In this document: one piece after another, positions 10,397 to 22,359 of the stretch | Position numbering within the stretch: position 1 is the first letter of the stretch | How the letters are laid out: every line of letters starts with the position of its first letter | Source: Ophiothrix spiculata | Taxonomy: Eukaryota > Echinodermata > Ophiuroidea > Amphilepidida > Ophiotrichidae | Direction: 5' to 3' (one strand) | Assembly (NCBI GenBank): GCA_000969725.1 | Contig: JXSR01S046313.1 | Length of the DNA: 60,298 bases | Translations under genes and position numbers: made by a program | The notes under the pieces: generated by a model | Told to the model about the DNA's origin: nothing | Seen by the model: only the letters and a program-made list of their open reading frames with translations | Database searches by the model: none

Positions 10397-10938
10397 GAGG
10401 ACTGGCCTAGATTCCATATAGAATTAAAAGCTTATGGAAATGCTTCAAATGAAGCTTAAAAGTATAGTTAAATCCAAAACAAAAAATGCAAACATTTACA
10501 CACAAATGGCTCAAATTGAAAGATTATCAATTTGCAATATATCATTCTATGATGGTGGTGTGACTATTCTGTGTTTCCTAAATCCTAAATTTGTACCTCT
10601 GATGGATTTACCAGATAAAAGATCAAACAACGCTCCTGGAGATTATTTAATACATATTAAAAGAGAAATAATTTCATCAGATATAATTTATTTGCCCATC
10701 ACAGATGTAGAAACAAGATCTTCTTAAGTTTTCAAACTAACAACACTGTTTTCACACCACTTTTCATACCGCCGGCGTAAAAAATTCAAGTAAGTAAAGA
10801 ATTGCAATTTTCTCCAGTATTCCTCAAAATCATGGGGAACTACTTGTAGGTTATATTTAATACTATAAACATGTTTTATTGATTTAAGTAAAAAATATGT
10901 AGGTAAAAAATTAGTGGGAAGAATCTAGACCAGTCCCT
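10397..10938. mobile_element. TTAA-flanked MITE (Kolobok/piggyBac-like target)
   Basis: TTAA at 10393-10396 and 10939-10942 flanks inverted ends 'GAGGACTGGCCTAGATTC' and the reverse complement 'AGGGACTGGTCTAGATTC'. TTAA duplication is the known preference of piggyBac and Kolobok elements; the superfamily is not resolved. The 97-residue open frame at 10434-10727 lies inside it and has no recognised similarity. Confidence 0.75.
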
Positions 10939-10942
10939 TTAA

Positions 10943-11875
10943 CAGTACCGGATTTCTAAATGGACCTGTTGGGCCCGGAGGGGAAAAAAGAAAAGACAGG
11001 GGAAAAATGGAACAAAAATATTAAGTAGGATTTTTTAACGACCCAGACCCCCAACATAAAATGATTGAAAAAACATACGTATCTTGGGAGTTCCTTTATG
11101 GACGCTTGCAAAGAAGGAGGGGGGGGGGGGGGGGCAAATCGACAGCATTTTTTTTCAAATCCAAAAACAACAACAAAACAATTCATGTCAACAGATGTGT
11201 TATACATTAACAATACTATTTTAATATATTATTTTTAGGCTTTACCTTTCTACTTAAAATCATTCAGACCCCACCTTGCAGTTTGTTGACACATTATTTT
11301 AGTTACTTGACACATTATTTTGTCAATGGCACAGGACAGCACCTACTTATTATATACTAGCCTATAAGACAGTGTAAATCATTAGATTAAAAGTAGACAT
11401 CACAAGGGCCCTTAGCGGGCCCATTGACCAGGTGCCATCAGTGACCTCAAATAGGTCCTTGGGGCACTTTCCTGGGTCAGGGTGGGGAAGGTACCCTAAA
11501 ACTGGATGTGTGGTCCTGGGCCCTATAGACTGCTTGTTCAGCTGGTCCTTAAGACACTAGTTCTTATAAAACCCTTTTTCCCTTTTCAACGATAATCACA
11601 AATGTTACAAAATTTGCCCTTGTAGAGTTTTATTTATGCAACATTTCGTTTCCAAAGCCTCATATTTTGCCAAATTGAATAGTTCTCCAGATAGCCAAGA
11701 AACATCTCTATAACTTATAGGCGACTGAAGTCCCCCCCCCCCCCCCCCCCCCCCCCGCCCCGCCCCTTGAATAAATGCTGCGTCACGCCGTAGAGTCGCA
11801 TGATTAAAATTTTACACAAGGGGGCCCTAAGTTTTAACCTGGCCCAGGGCCCTGGCAAAGCTAAATCCGGCACTG
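10943..11875. mobile_element. hAT-like non-autonomous element, 8-bp target duplication
   Basis: The left end 'CAGTACCGGATTT' and the reverse complement of the right end 'CAGTGCCGGATTTAG' are typical hAT ends. Flanks CCCTTTAA (10935-10942) and CTTTTTAA (11876-11883) match at 7 of 8 positions, as expected of an aged 8-bp duplication. The interior has a G run (11119-11134), a 25-C run (11732-11756) and no transposase. Its left target site is the right end of the neighbouring TTAA element. Confidence 0.75.
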
Positions 11876-11883
11876 CTTTTTAA

Positions 11884-12655
11884 TACATCATAGAAAACAG
11901 ACATATTTATCTTCAGGGTGTCAGTGATCGTCATATTTGCTTTTACAAACAGAGGCCAAATATTGTATATCTTATTTGACAAGGAAACTTTAAAACTTCA
12001 CATTCTGTTTTAACAAGGGGGAAATAATCAATTTGATTTCGTATACGTGATAGAACTTGCAGATTGTAAATACTTCCCAAGGCAAAATCATACATTCAAA
12101 ATACATCCTGCGTGCGTGACCTATTTCCATTTATAGAAACGACTGTTTGCATAGACTACAGTGCAGGTTTCATCAACAGCGTTCATCAACCGGTATTTTT
12201 TAATTGAGCCATTAATCGATTTAAAAAGTAAATTGAGTGTTACAAGCATCTTTTCAATTTCAAATAAAATCTGTCTCTGTTCAATCTACTTTTCATGAGT
12301 TTACTTCATCATATTAATAGAAAACAAATATCTTTATCTTCAGGGCGTATACATCAGACAGGATATCATTTACACTAATGCGCAATATAGCCTACGGTGG
12401 TTGTCTGCAGAAAACGATGACTTTTTCGGACTGGCAGCCGCGTAAACAAACATGATATACAATGTTGTATATAGCTACTACGGTTTTTAAATTACGATGA
12501 TATATAAAGATCAAGTTCTGTAATAAATCAACAAAGAAGAAAGCGGGCTGGTTGTTTAAGGCCTGGACTTGACGTCTCCTACTCCCTGGTGTGTACGTGT
12601 TCAGATAACGCTTTGCAGTATCAATTTTGTATCGCGTGGCATATTATATTTTGAA
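11884..12655. repeat. Dispersed repeat, diverged copy of 17690-17960
   Basis: 12340-12640 aligns loosely with 17697-17960: shared 'caggatat', 'agcct(a/c)cggt', 'ttgtct', 'aaacaaacatgat' and 'gaaagcgggct' in the same order. Also, 'tagaaaacagacatatttatc' near 11890 is echoed near 12320. No coding similarity was found; origin unknown. Confidence 0.45.
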
Positions 12656-12800
12656 AAAGATTTAAATAGGCCTATTTATTTATACTATACTACCAGACAT
12701 TTGTATAGCGCCCTACAAAGATCACAGCGCTTTCAGAGGAAACATATATAATCATAATAAATAAATAACATAAAATAACAACAAAACAATAAGTGAACCC

Positions 12801-14582
12801 TTATTCAAACAGATGTGTTTTCAAACATGATCTAAAAGCACTCAATGTTTTAGCCTTTCTGATGCTTATGGGAAGTGAGTTCCACAGACGTGGTGCTGCA
12901 ACTTGAAAAGCTTTGTCACCAGTACATGTTCTTGATCTTGGAATTGCGAGAAGGGTGGTATCGTATGATGAACGAGTGGCATAAATTGGCTTTTTGAATG
13001 ATATGAGATTCTGCAAATATTCAGGTGCTAATTGATTCACACATTTATAGACGATTGTCAGGATCTTGAATTCAATACGCTTACGGATCGGCAGCCAATG
13101 AAGACGACTTAACAATGGGGCGCTAGGTGTGTCACGTCCAACCAAAAATATAAGTCTAGCTGCCCGATTCTGAAGGCGCTGAAGACGAGTCAAATCATAA
13201 TCAGTGGCTCCGAGCAGTAAAGCGTTACCATAGTCTATTCGGGAAAACACAAGTGCCTGAACAGCAAGTTTAGAAGTTTCAAAATCCATGAAGCGTCTGA
13301 TCCTAGAAAGGTTACGTAAGTGAAAGCTGGTGCATTTAATGATAGATGAAATTTGACTGGACATGTTCAACACTGGGTCAAAAACGACTCCAAGATTTCT
13401 AAGCGCCAAAGTTGGGTCAACTGTAACATCATCAAGAGTCAATTTAACTCCCGATAGACGACCTATGAATCTGGTTGATGCCGCAATAAAAAACTCTGTT
13501 TTTCCCTGGTTGAGCTGTAATTTATTTCTTGACATCCAGTTTTTAATTTGATGCACACAAGTTTTCAGTTTGTTAAGCGCCAACTCACACTCACTATCAA
13601 TTCTAGGATCAAAGGCAACATAGATTTGCGTATCGTCAGCGTTTATATGATACTGAACATCATTCCTACGTAGTATGTTCCCCACAGGATGTGTATACAT
13701 TGTGTAACCTTTGGGTCCTAATATGGAGCCTTGAGGCAAGCCAAAGTTCAGAATCTGTTCTTGGGAAAACTCACCAGATATTGAAACACGGTTTTTTCTA
13801 TTCTGCAAGTAACTGGCAAACCACTTCAGAGCACGACCCTTAATTTGAAAAGAATGATAAAGCCTGTTGACAAAAATGGCATGATCTATCGTGTCAAATG
13901 CCGCAGATAAATCTAGCATTACGAGAAAGACAGCATTGGTGTTATCAATTGCACAGGCAATATTATTCTTAACTCTTAGAAGAGCAGTCTCTGTGGAATG
14001 ACATGGTCTATAAGCCGATTGGAAAGGCTCATTTAAATTGTTTTTGTTGAGGTGATCGGACAATCTACCTGAAGCAGCCATTTCAGCCACTTTAGCCACA
14101 ACCTTAATGTTAGACACAGGTCTGAAGTTACCTAGAATATTAGGATCCATGTTTTGTTTCTTTATAATTGGCGTAACAATTGCATCCTTGAGAGTGTCAG
14201 GAAAAATGCCTGTTTCAAAAGAAACATTAACAATTTCTGTCAAAACTGGAGTGAACATGGTCAAATTGTCTTTAAAGATCCACATAGGAATTGGATCAAG
14301 CAAACATGATTTATTAGAACATTTCTTGAGTATTAGCTCTATTTCCTCAAGAGAAACATAATTTAACTCATGAAGCTCAGTAGGATCACTATCAGCACCT
14401 TTGATCCTGTCCAAAAGATCATCTTCATCAGATAAATTTACCTGAGAGATATCCAATTCACCACCAGGGTCAACAGAGTCAAGATTCCGTCTGATCTTTT
14501 TTATCTTTTCCACCAAAAAAATTGGCAAATCTATTTGCAAGATCAGACAAAGAATCATAACTCGGTAGCACCTTGGTAGCAA
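12801..14582 (-). pseudogene. LINE ORF2 reverse transcriptase, 593-codon open frame
   Basis: Reverse transcriptase of an L2/CR1-like non-LTR retrotransposon. Order seen: 'LLDPIPMWIFKDN', 'NFRPVSNIKVVAKVAE', 'PFQSAYRPCHSTETALL', motif A 'LVMLDLSAAFDTIDH', 'LPQGSILGP', the catalytic box as 'HINADDTQIYV', 'LNLGVV'-type 'LRNLGVVFDP', and the tail 'LHWLPIRKRIEFKIL', 'LAPEYLQNL', 'PRLWNSLP'. It ends at a stop before 12801. The box normally YADD or FADD is NADD here, which should harm activity. The annotated start is arbitrary: protein homology continues upstream in another frame (14479-15060). Confidence 0.9.
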
Positions 14583-15060
14583 TATTCAACAAAACATTCA
14601 AAGTAGCAAATTGTTTTTTACTGTTAGCTGAGAAAAGTTCATCATGAAAATATCGTTTCTTCTCTTCAGTAATTAGGTCCTCAACAATGCGTTTCTGACT
14701 GATGTACTGATCTTTATCTACATCTAACTGGCTTTTGCGCCATTTGTTTTCAAGACGTCTACGCAGCCGCCGAGCTTCGTGAATACACTCATTATACCAA
14801 GGTACACGCGGTCGAACATTACAGTCCCTAGTAACAAGTGGGCAGTGCATATCAACGATTTTACCGATAGTACTTTCATAATAATCAACTAAATCATTTG
14901 CACTGGCATTGTTTGGGATGTTATTAACAAGATTTTGGAGATCATAGGTAAATGTTTGCATATCAATATGCCGGTAATCTCTGGAAGATCGTGTCACCTT
15001 CAAAGGTAGAGGTTTTTTCTTCTGAAGAGTACTTTGGACAAATAAATGGTCAGATAGTAG
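14479..15060 (-). pseudogene. LINE ORF2 upstream part, frameshifted from the RT
   Basis: This frame carries the end of the endonuclease domain ('SDHLFVQSTLQKKKPLPL', 15010-15060) and the linker: 'VPWYNECIHEARRLRRRLE', 'YISQKRIVEDLITEEKKRYF', 'LANRFANFF'. It leaves the RT frame at a run of seven T (minus strand) near 14514-14520; dropping one T would join it to 'VEKIKKIRRNLDS'. The break may be real decay or a homopolymer sequencing error. Confidence 0.85.
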
Positions 15061-15070
15061 GTATTTATCT

Positions 15071-15762
15071 ATATATTTTGCGGTAACTTGTAGTAGTCAT
15101 GTTATTCTTATACAATTAGCCTTAAATAGCTTTAAATCAAGCATTTAATATCAAAATAATCATAGACTAAATTGCAACATAATTTTACATTATCACGTTA
15201 TCATTATTTAAAAAAATTGCCAACATTAGTTAACATTCGTTTATGTATGCTTTTTACGACGTTGAAAAGATATATAATAGAAGTTACTATTCCTTTACCC
15301 CAAAAATAGCGCTAATATCACTCCGGCAATACCAGTAAAAACCTAGTAACAGTTTTTCCAAGAAAACCGAGTACTTACAGTTGGGCGTGATACCAGTGTA
15401 TCCCAATCAGGGTATCAAAAAGAGACAGACAAATTATAAAGGGTATCATAATAAAATACCTAATATGCAAAAGGGGTTGTCTTAAAACATGAAAGAGGAT
15501 TTCTCACGTAAAACATCTTTAATCTGTCAGGTAATTTGTAAAAATATTCGAATTTAATTTTCCTAAACGAATATATTGTCGGGCTGACAATTGGCATTGT
15601 CAGTAAAACTATAGTCGAGCAAACTTAACTATAAGTACAAAATAGTCAAACGTACCAAGGGGATTATAATTACATTATAAACGAAGCGAAATCACTATTT
15701 GGGTAAAATGTCAGATCGCAGTTCTTGCTTATATATTATTATTATTTTATCTTAGGATATTG
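15071..15762. other. intergenic, nothing firm
   Basis: AT-rich. A stretch at 15385-15470 ('gggtatcaaaaagagacag', 'aaagggtatcat') recalls 1990-2045 and the 'ataccctat' repeats at 2742-3070, so it is likely transposon-derived. Confidence 0.35.
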
Positions 15763-15990
15763 GGGACATGCGTAGCCTAGCGGAAAAGTTCTACACTGTT
15801 AATCACTGGGCATTGAGAGTCGTGGGTTCGAGTCCGGTGGGCGGCATGTGTAGTGTCATTGAGCAAGATACTTACCCTATTGTGCTCTTCTCCACCCAGG
15901 TGTCAAATGGGTACCGGCTTTCTTCGATGCTGAGAAGGTAACAGATTCGCGGGGAAGGAGGTGTAGCGATCCCCTTACCGCAAATATAAC
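15763..15990 (+). mobile_element. tRNA-derived SINE
   Basis: Internal Pol III promoter: A box TAGCCTAGCGG (15773-15783) and B box GGTTCGAGTCC (15825-15835), 52 bp apart, as in tRNAs. The unrelated body downstream ('gtgtcattgagcaagatact' and 'caaatgggtaccggc') is typical of SINE bodies. It does not fold into a full cloverleaf, so it is not a tRNA gene. Confidence 0.75.
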
Positions 15991-16254
15991 AAAAAATAAT
16001 GTGGAGTCTGACTTAATCGCTTCGAAAGAGAGATGGGCATTCCGACCTGTGAAATACAGGCCGTTCCTTTTTTTGATCCTAGGAAAAATCCTTGTTTAGG
16101 GTAATTATCAGAAGTAACTGGTCGATGTATGATACAATGGCAATGACAGGCAATTGATTTTTGTGTACACGTACACACAGATTGAGAAAACTTCCCTAAA
16201 CAAGATCATACTTTTAAGATATATCCAGTGTACGTGACCCATAGAAAATGAACT
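15991..16254. other. intergenic, nothing recognised
   Basis: Short overlapping minus-strand frames only. No similarity seen. Confidence 0.35.
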
Positions 16255-16590
16255 TTTTTTTTTGAAAGTTTTTCTATCCGTGCATGAATGAACGTACGTT
16301 TTAATAAAAAATGTCACAAACGTTACCAAACCAAACGATACATTAAAAAGAAATACTGACGATAGAATTTCCTACCGTGAGATGTCACAAACGTTTCCGA
16401 ACGCTACATGAACTTTAATCAGGATTTTGCTAATTCATTTCATTTTTAAACAACTAAATACGTTGACTCCACCAGTGAGCACCAACATCAACAATAACCT
16501 AATGGATATATTGTTTATGCTAGGTTCTGTATCCATTTAAAAGTTATTTTTTATTAGTTTTTTGGTCACAAACGTTACTTCGGAATCAAA
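16255..16590. repeat. Diverged copy of the 51840-52325 MITE interior
   Basis: Shares 'tctatccgtgcatgaatga', 'gtcacaaacgttacc', a 'gtgagcacca' segment, 'tgctaggttctg' and 'gtcacaaacgttactt' in order with 51853-52325. The terminal inverted repeats of that MITE are not recognisable here, so this is a truncated or older copy. Confidence 0.7.
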
Positions 16591-16760
16591 TGCAGGTTTC
16601 TGAAAGAGAATAGGAAAGGAAGTAGTAGTCCTATATCATGATATAGAGATCTATGTTTATTGAAACATTATTTTTGAAATGAGCTATTTAAATGGCTTTA
16701 TTGAACGTATAATCAAACATGTTATCATGTTCAAATAGAGTAAGTATGTACGTAGTTATA

Positions 16761-17634
16761 CACTGGAGAGTTTGCGATTCCTACGTACACGTAAGGGGAT
16801 ACAAAAACGTGAGCACTTTAGAACTTACGTTTACGTAACAGTTCACGCATACGCGTGTTTCCCGTTTACAAGGCTCGTGAATAATAGGAATTGAGGGCAG
16901 CAATATCATAGATTGCCTATGTATATTTCATGATGTCGCCCTCTCAGCAAAGATTGTCGATGCATGCAAAGATTGCCTATTATGAATGTTTCATGATGTC
17001 GCCCCTTCTCATAACTTTCATGAAATAAGATATTTCAGATTGAGGGCGTAAATTCTTAAGCTAACCAGAGAAATAATATGCACCGCTTATGATATCTTTT
17101 TTTATAACATTCTGTCTGTAGAATGGTTGGCTATTTTTTAATAGAACTCACGTATTGACTTATCCTCACGTAAAACGACTCACTTCAAACGGTAATTTCA
17201 ACATGTGTTGCTGCTATTCGCGTATGTTTGATCGTTTTCGTTCAGGGTATTGGCTTTCGCAAGCAAATGTGTAGAACCTAACAATTTGACACAGGAGTCA
17301 ACGCAAAATCAGAATATCCCAACTAACGGTTGTGTAAGTGTGAAGTTTGCACCCAATAATCTTTACAACCAAACGCAATAAAACCTCGATAAGTGCTGGT
17401 AATGTATGTCTGTACATTATTGTTGCATGTGTTTATCTGATTTTGATATAGCTTTTATTTAAAACAATAGGGGATATTGATTAAGTGATTAGTATCCCCG
17501 TAAAAATGTACGTGAAACTCTGCAATCCACGGTGTGCTTTACTGTTCAAGCTGGTGATGGTTGGCTGACTTTCAATGGAACTCACGTTTTTGTTATCGTT
17601 TTAGTTCGCATTCGGGAAACCGCAAACTCTCCAC
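16761..17634. mobile_element. TA-flanked MITE with GGAGAGTTTGCG ends
   Basis: The left end 'CACTGGAGAGTTTGCG' and the reverse complement of the right end 'GTGGAGAGTTTGCG' are set between TA dinucleotides (16759-16760, 17635-17636), suggesting an IS630-Tc1-mariner-type target. The interior has a short direct repeat 'agattgcctat...tcatgatgtcgcc' (about 16911-16945 and 16969-17003) and two related 'atggttggct' to 'actcacg' segments near 17123 and 17558. No transposase. Confidence 0.65.
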
Positions 17635-17689
17635 TATGTTAATTATGAACTTACTTCATTGAATTAAAAAGTAACTCACATTATCAACT

Positions 17690-17960
17690 TAAGGGTTTAC
17701 ATATCAGGCAGGATATGAATGAGACTTATGTAGGATATTAGCCTCCGGTTGTTGTCTATCGACAACGGCTCCGTGTAGTACATTCTTAAACGGCTAAAAT
17801 GCAAACAAACATGATCTATATATCAATGTGTTTTCAGATTTCGACGGTACCAACAATCTTCATATCATGAATATTACAGAAAGATGAAAGCGGGCTAGAC
17901 GTCTTCTCGGTATATGAACTAGACTTGAAGCAATATACTATGTGTACGCTTTAGAAATGT
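17690..17960. repeat. Dispersed repeat, diverged copy of 12340-12640
   Basis: Aligns in order with the segment upstream of the minus-strand LINE (shared 'caggatat', 'aaacaaacatgat', 'gaaagcgggct'). Function and class unknown. Confidence 0.45.
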
Positions 17961-18339
17961 TCTGATGCTCTATGTATTGTATAAACCCATGTTATACGGA
18001 GCGATTTTCACAAACATATATTATATGGAGAGAGAGGATGGGGTTCTTGCAACCCCCACAATTTTTACAGCGAGTCCCGCAGACCCCCGTTGGTGGTATT
18101 AATGGATAGGTATTAATCTTCTCTTTCCATTGAAGGTGAAGAGTTCAAGATCGTCTTTTGATTATGTATAATTTTTTACGTACTAATGATACTTTTTGTG
18201 GCTGCAAGACAATGAACAATTATCATTTCTTCAATTTTCCAGGTACAAATTAAATTTCAGAAATCTCTAAATACTAAGTAAGAATTTCACCTAACATTAA
18301 GAGAAAAAATATTTACGTTTTACTTTTTAAACTAAATTA

Positions 18340-19035
18340 CACGGTTGCTCATATTGTTGGATTAAAAATATTTTTAGAACTTTTTAATGTAAACGTCAAT
18401 TTTTGAACATATCTGGAAACTTACGTTGTTTTTGGTCAGATTTGATAGGTAATCGTATTAGGTATGAAATGGAACTCCGAATGCGATCAATTTTCTCATG
18501 TACTGGTAAGGGGGCAGCAACAAAATTGGGTCAAAAACGTTATTTTTAGGTCAAAGTTGATTTAATCCCGCCTTAACAGGTTTTGAAGATGTCATATACC
18601 GCCAAGGATTATTCGACGTTCACCACAACCTTTTTTTTGTAAATTGAGGGGCGCTGGAGGATCATTTTGTACTTTGCTTCCAAGCATTCTCTTGGCGCAA
18701 TCAAGCGTGACTAAGACATTCAAGTACCTGATTGTCACTCTACTACAGATAAACATTCAATATGACCTTCTACCTTAAGTAAAGAAGTGATGGGGTCAAA
18801 GGTGGGGTCATATCAAATTTGACTTAAAAATCACGTTTTTGACCCATTTTTGTTGTTGCCCCCTTACCAGTACATGAAGAAATGGATCACATTCGGAGTT
18901 CCATTTCACACCCACCAAGATTACCTATGAAATCTGACCAAAAACAACATAAGTTGCCAGATATGTTCATTATAAATTGACATTACATAAAAAAGTGGTA
19001 AAAATAATTGTATTCCAACTATATGAGCAACCCTG
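18340..19035. mobile_element. 696-bp Tc1/mariner-type MITE with long inverted repeats
   Basis: Flanked by TA (18338-18339, 19036-19037), with ends 'CACGGTTGCTCATAT' and reverse-complemented 'CAGGGTTGCTCATAT'. The inverted repeat is long: 18460-18560 matches the reverse complement of 18790-18900 (for example 'ctggtaagggggcagcaac' against 'gttgcccccttaccag'). The centre (18590-18730) is shared with the element at 31613-32135. Confidence 0.85.
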
Positions 19036-20168
19036 TATATATATTAAATAATTACATATCATAAAAAAATAAAAATGCAGAGCTCTCCGCTTTCTGCCAC
19101 GAACCTATTGAACAGTCACTATTCAATGGACCAACTACAATTTCATGTTCGACTCGAAATTGTAGTTACTTTTCTTTTCACTATTATCATCTGTTATGGA
19201 AAATTCACAAGTACAAAAACATACAACTATCATATTATGAACTTGCAAGCTTTGACATGCAATATCCTGGGTATTGACACTTTGTGATTGTGGGCTGGCT
19301 ACCTCGTTGTAAGTAATTGCTTAAAATGCTAAGGCTGTCCATATTGGATGTCATTAGCAACGCAAATCATATAGCTGTAGAAGAAACGTTAACCTTGAAG
19401 ATACGCTATAGTCCTTCTACTGCTTTCTGGATAAGGTTAAATTTTCATGATACCCACAAATAATTGCCTATTGATGTAAATAATTTGTAAAGGGGATGAG
19501 TCCGGAGAGGATAACCACTCTCATTTGATAAAGCAAGGGTTAAAATATCATTTAAAATATCATTTATTCAATTAAAACAAAGTTAAATTCATGGCATATT
19601 TTGGAGGTACACATGTAGAAATTTCGAACCTAATTTCCTTGAATAAGGTTAGATTTTAGAGCACTGATGTCTAATATACTACTATATATATCGACATCTA
19701 ACAAATGTTTCATTTAATCGATTTTGCTGGATTTGGTATTAATATAAAAACACACCTTGAGGTTTATATTTTGCTAAAAGATTTGATCAATTGTTTCCAA
19801 CATTATTTTATATGATACTACAGGGTGGTTCAAAACACATAGAACCAAAGTTTAAGGTCACTTTAAGCTCGAACGTGTACACCGATCAATTGCAGCTTGT
19901 ATAAGCATCATAAGGGATAAGATATTAACAATCTAACAAATGTTGCAATTTGTATTATTAGGTCTTAAGATACAATTCCGTATGTAAATTGTGCTTAAAA
20001 TGGTTTGTCCTTGATGTTTCTTTCGGTTTGTGTCTATAACTTTTAAAACATTTAACACCACGCATGTTTCTCTGCAGGTTATAATACGTACGTTAAATAA
20101 TGTACCTGAACATAACAATGGGTAGTGGGGCCCCGACTGCATGAATTTATTTTAACAGCAACATATTG
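19036..20168. repeat. Partial copy of the 'gctggctacctcg' repeat and flanking DNA
   Basis: 19230-19360 matches 22400-22530 and 44720-44850 ('gggtattgacactttgtg', 'gggctggctacctcg', 'taagtaatt', 'gtccatattgg'). It may mark the remains of a further copy of the 21.5-58.5 kb unit. 'acagggtggttcaaaa' at about 19821 looks like one end of a mariner-type element, but no partner end was found. Confidence 0.5.
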
Positions 20169-20435
20169 CACTCTTAAAATTTTTTTTACTTTTACTCATG
20201 TTGAATTAACATTTACTCAACGGTAACAGCTCATTTTGTTGAGTAAAATCCTACTCAACGTTGGGGAAACTTTACTCAACATTGAGTAAGATGTGCTCAA
20301 CGTTGAGTAGTATTGACTCAATTGTTACTCAATGTTGAGTAAGATTTTACTCAATATTGAGTAAGATTTTACTCAGCAATAAGCTGTGACCATTGAGTAA
20401 ATTTTTACCCAACAGAGTAAAAAAAAATAAGAGTG
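20169..20435. mobile_element. TTGAGTAA foldback MITE, copy 1
   Basis: The ends 'CACTCTTAAAA' and 'TAAGAGTG' enclose many alternating TTGAGTAA/TTACTCAA units, so the element can fold on itself almost throughout. An opposite-orientation copy is at 37753-38021. No target duplication could be defined and no coding capacity is present. Confidence 0.85.
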
Positions 20436-21509
20436 TGGGAAAGTTTGAAGAACGTTTGGTTTATTTATGATGGCGCCACAATTCACAGGATCATACGGTT
20501 ATTTTTTTTAATTCGTTTGTTTTCACAGTTACTCAGCTACTTTACAAGACATTACCTGGATTTGGTTAATTTTTGTGTCTATTGGGATTATGACTATTTT
20601 TTGATGCCAAATCAAGAGAATTACAGCAAAGTACAACAATGAACTTCCAAGGACCAACAAGGATTGGTCATTGAAATGCCTGCAATTCAATTACGGTAAC
20701 GTAATTCCGTAAGATAAGTGACCTTGAACTTGGGGTCTAAGTTTCTTCAACCAACCTGTAAAGTTATAGATCAGTATGTGAAAACATTGTTTTTGCAAAT
20801 AGATCACTTTAGTAATAGACCGCTGGTATGTGATGAGACCGACGAAATGTTGTTTTACTTAAGCAAAGCAATTTACTTACAATTCTCAACTATATCAATC
20901 CAGTTGTATTGAATTATTCTTAGATCAAAGGCACACACAGTTATCAAACTTTTCGCTAGTAAAAACAAGGACATTGGTTGTTTGATTGTTTGTTTCAGTA
21001 CATTTGGATCAGGTCCTTGCTTTGAACATCAACGGTTGTAAGTACATGATGAGTACATTCTAACAACCATGTACACAAGTTATTAACATATAGAAAAGGG
21101 AAAAATCAGATCCCATAATTTACTTAGGATGTTGCTTTGTCAGCAACGCAATTCCTTGTCTTATTTATCATTGATACGCACTTATTAATTTCCTAAATGT
21201 CAGCTATCGTATGCCGTACATTATAACATACGCTCAAAGTATTTGACATAATATATTTATGGAGAGTGTAGTTTGTCATTATATATTTATAAACAAATTA
21301 TATGTCAATTTTAGACTTGGTTTAAGTTCTTAATTCATCAAATATATAAAGATGAATTGGAAGTGCCATCATGAAGCCAGATATTTAATCAATCAACCTT
21401 TATCATGTAAACGTTCATCAGAATAATTATAATTGATTATTGTTACCGGAAGAGAATGATGGTTACAACTTTTAACATATAAGGTACGTTCTGTCTTTGT
21501 CAGATTCAA
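20436..21509. other. intergenic, no gene seen
   Basis: AT-rich sequence; short frames near 20433-20912 show no similarity. It ends where the X copy of the long direct repeat begins. Confidence 0.4.
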
Positions 21510-21778
21510 AATCATAATTTTGGTTTATAACAAACATTATAGAGTTGTTCAAATCAAAGTTATATTCAAAATTGCATAGAAAAAGTAAAAATGCAATATT
21601 TTATTTCCAACAATTTATCACCAATAGTTCAAATGTTCTAGTAATATTCACAATTTCGGTTAATATTGTCCCCAACTTCGAGGACGCCGACTGGAGACCT
21701 CATGACATCGGTCGGAGTCTCTGAACTTCTTGGTCAAAAAGGAAAACAAATATTTTTGCCAACAGCACATCAATTGAC

Positions 21779-21812
21779 CCCTCTCCCCTTAACTCAAGTT
21801 AAGGGGAGAGGG
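21779..21812. repeat. 34-bp perfect palindrome
   Basis: Arms of 16 bp ('ccctctccccttaact' and its exact reverse complement) around CA. Right after it, 'ccccttaactcaagtt' appears again. In copy Y this same position holds a 0.9-kb element (43256-44167). Confidence 0.9.
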
Positions 21813-22359
21813 CCCCTTAACTCAAGTTCCCATTTGACAAGTGACAAAATTTTAGTACAGCTCATAGTCCAATTCGTATGTTTTAATATGCCTTTTACCT
21901 CATCGCTTTAGGATTAATCTTTCTATAGATATCCTGTGCACAATGATGACATATTGTTAAATTTCACTCTAGAGACATCGGCAACTTAGTCTACAAACAA
22001 TCTACTTTAAGATTTTTGTATATTTTAGAAATGTTGTTTCAAGGTTTATGATTTAGTTAATTAGCACTTGAATTGTTTAACATAATAGTGAAAATTAGAG
22101 ATCAAAATCATATTTAGCTTTTGAGATAATAATTTTTAAAATATTAAATATCGCAGCTTGAGAAAACAATGAAATATTTAAGAAATAGAATCACATGTTT
22201 TGAGTCGTCAAGTTACATTTTCGATTATAACTTTTGAGCCGGTGCTCCTATTGTTGTCAAATAAAAAGCAATAGAAAGTGATTTTCTCTGCTTAACTTCA
22301 ATTTGTATTTTTTATTTTTAGCCCTTCAAAAAATAGAGTACCCCTTAACGAAAAAAAAA

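Larger units (their letters stand above)
12656..15070 (-). mobile_element. L2/CR1-like LINE, 5'-truncated, minus strand
   Basis: The element reads right to left. Homology begins inside the end of the endonuclease domain ('LLSDHLFVQST' near 15020-15060), continues through the linker and RT, and ends in a 3' UTR with 'agcgctgtgatctttgtagg' and 'gcgctatacaaatg' followed by an AT-rich tail near 12660. That 3' hairpin pattern is typical of L2-type LINEs. The coding region is mostly open, with one frameshift. Confidence 0.85.

Noticed and set aside
10434..10727. 97-codon frame
   Set aside because: Lies wholly inside the TTAA-flanked MITE and has no similarity to known proteins.
15763..15840. Possible tRNA gene
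   Set aside because: A and B boxes are present but the acceptor ends do not pair, and a SINE body follows.
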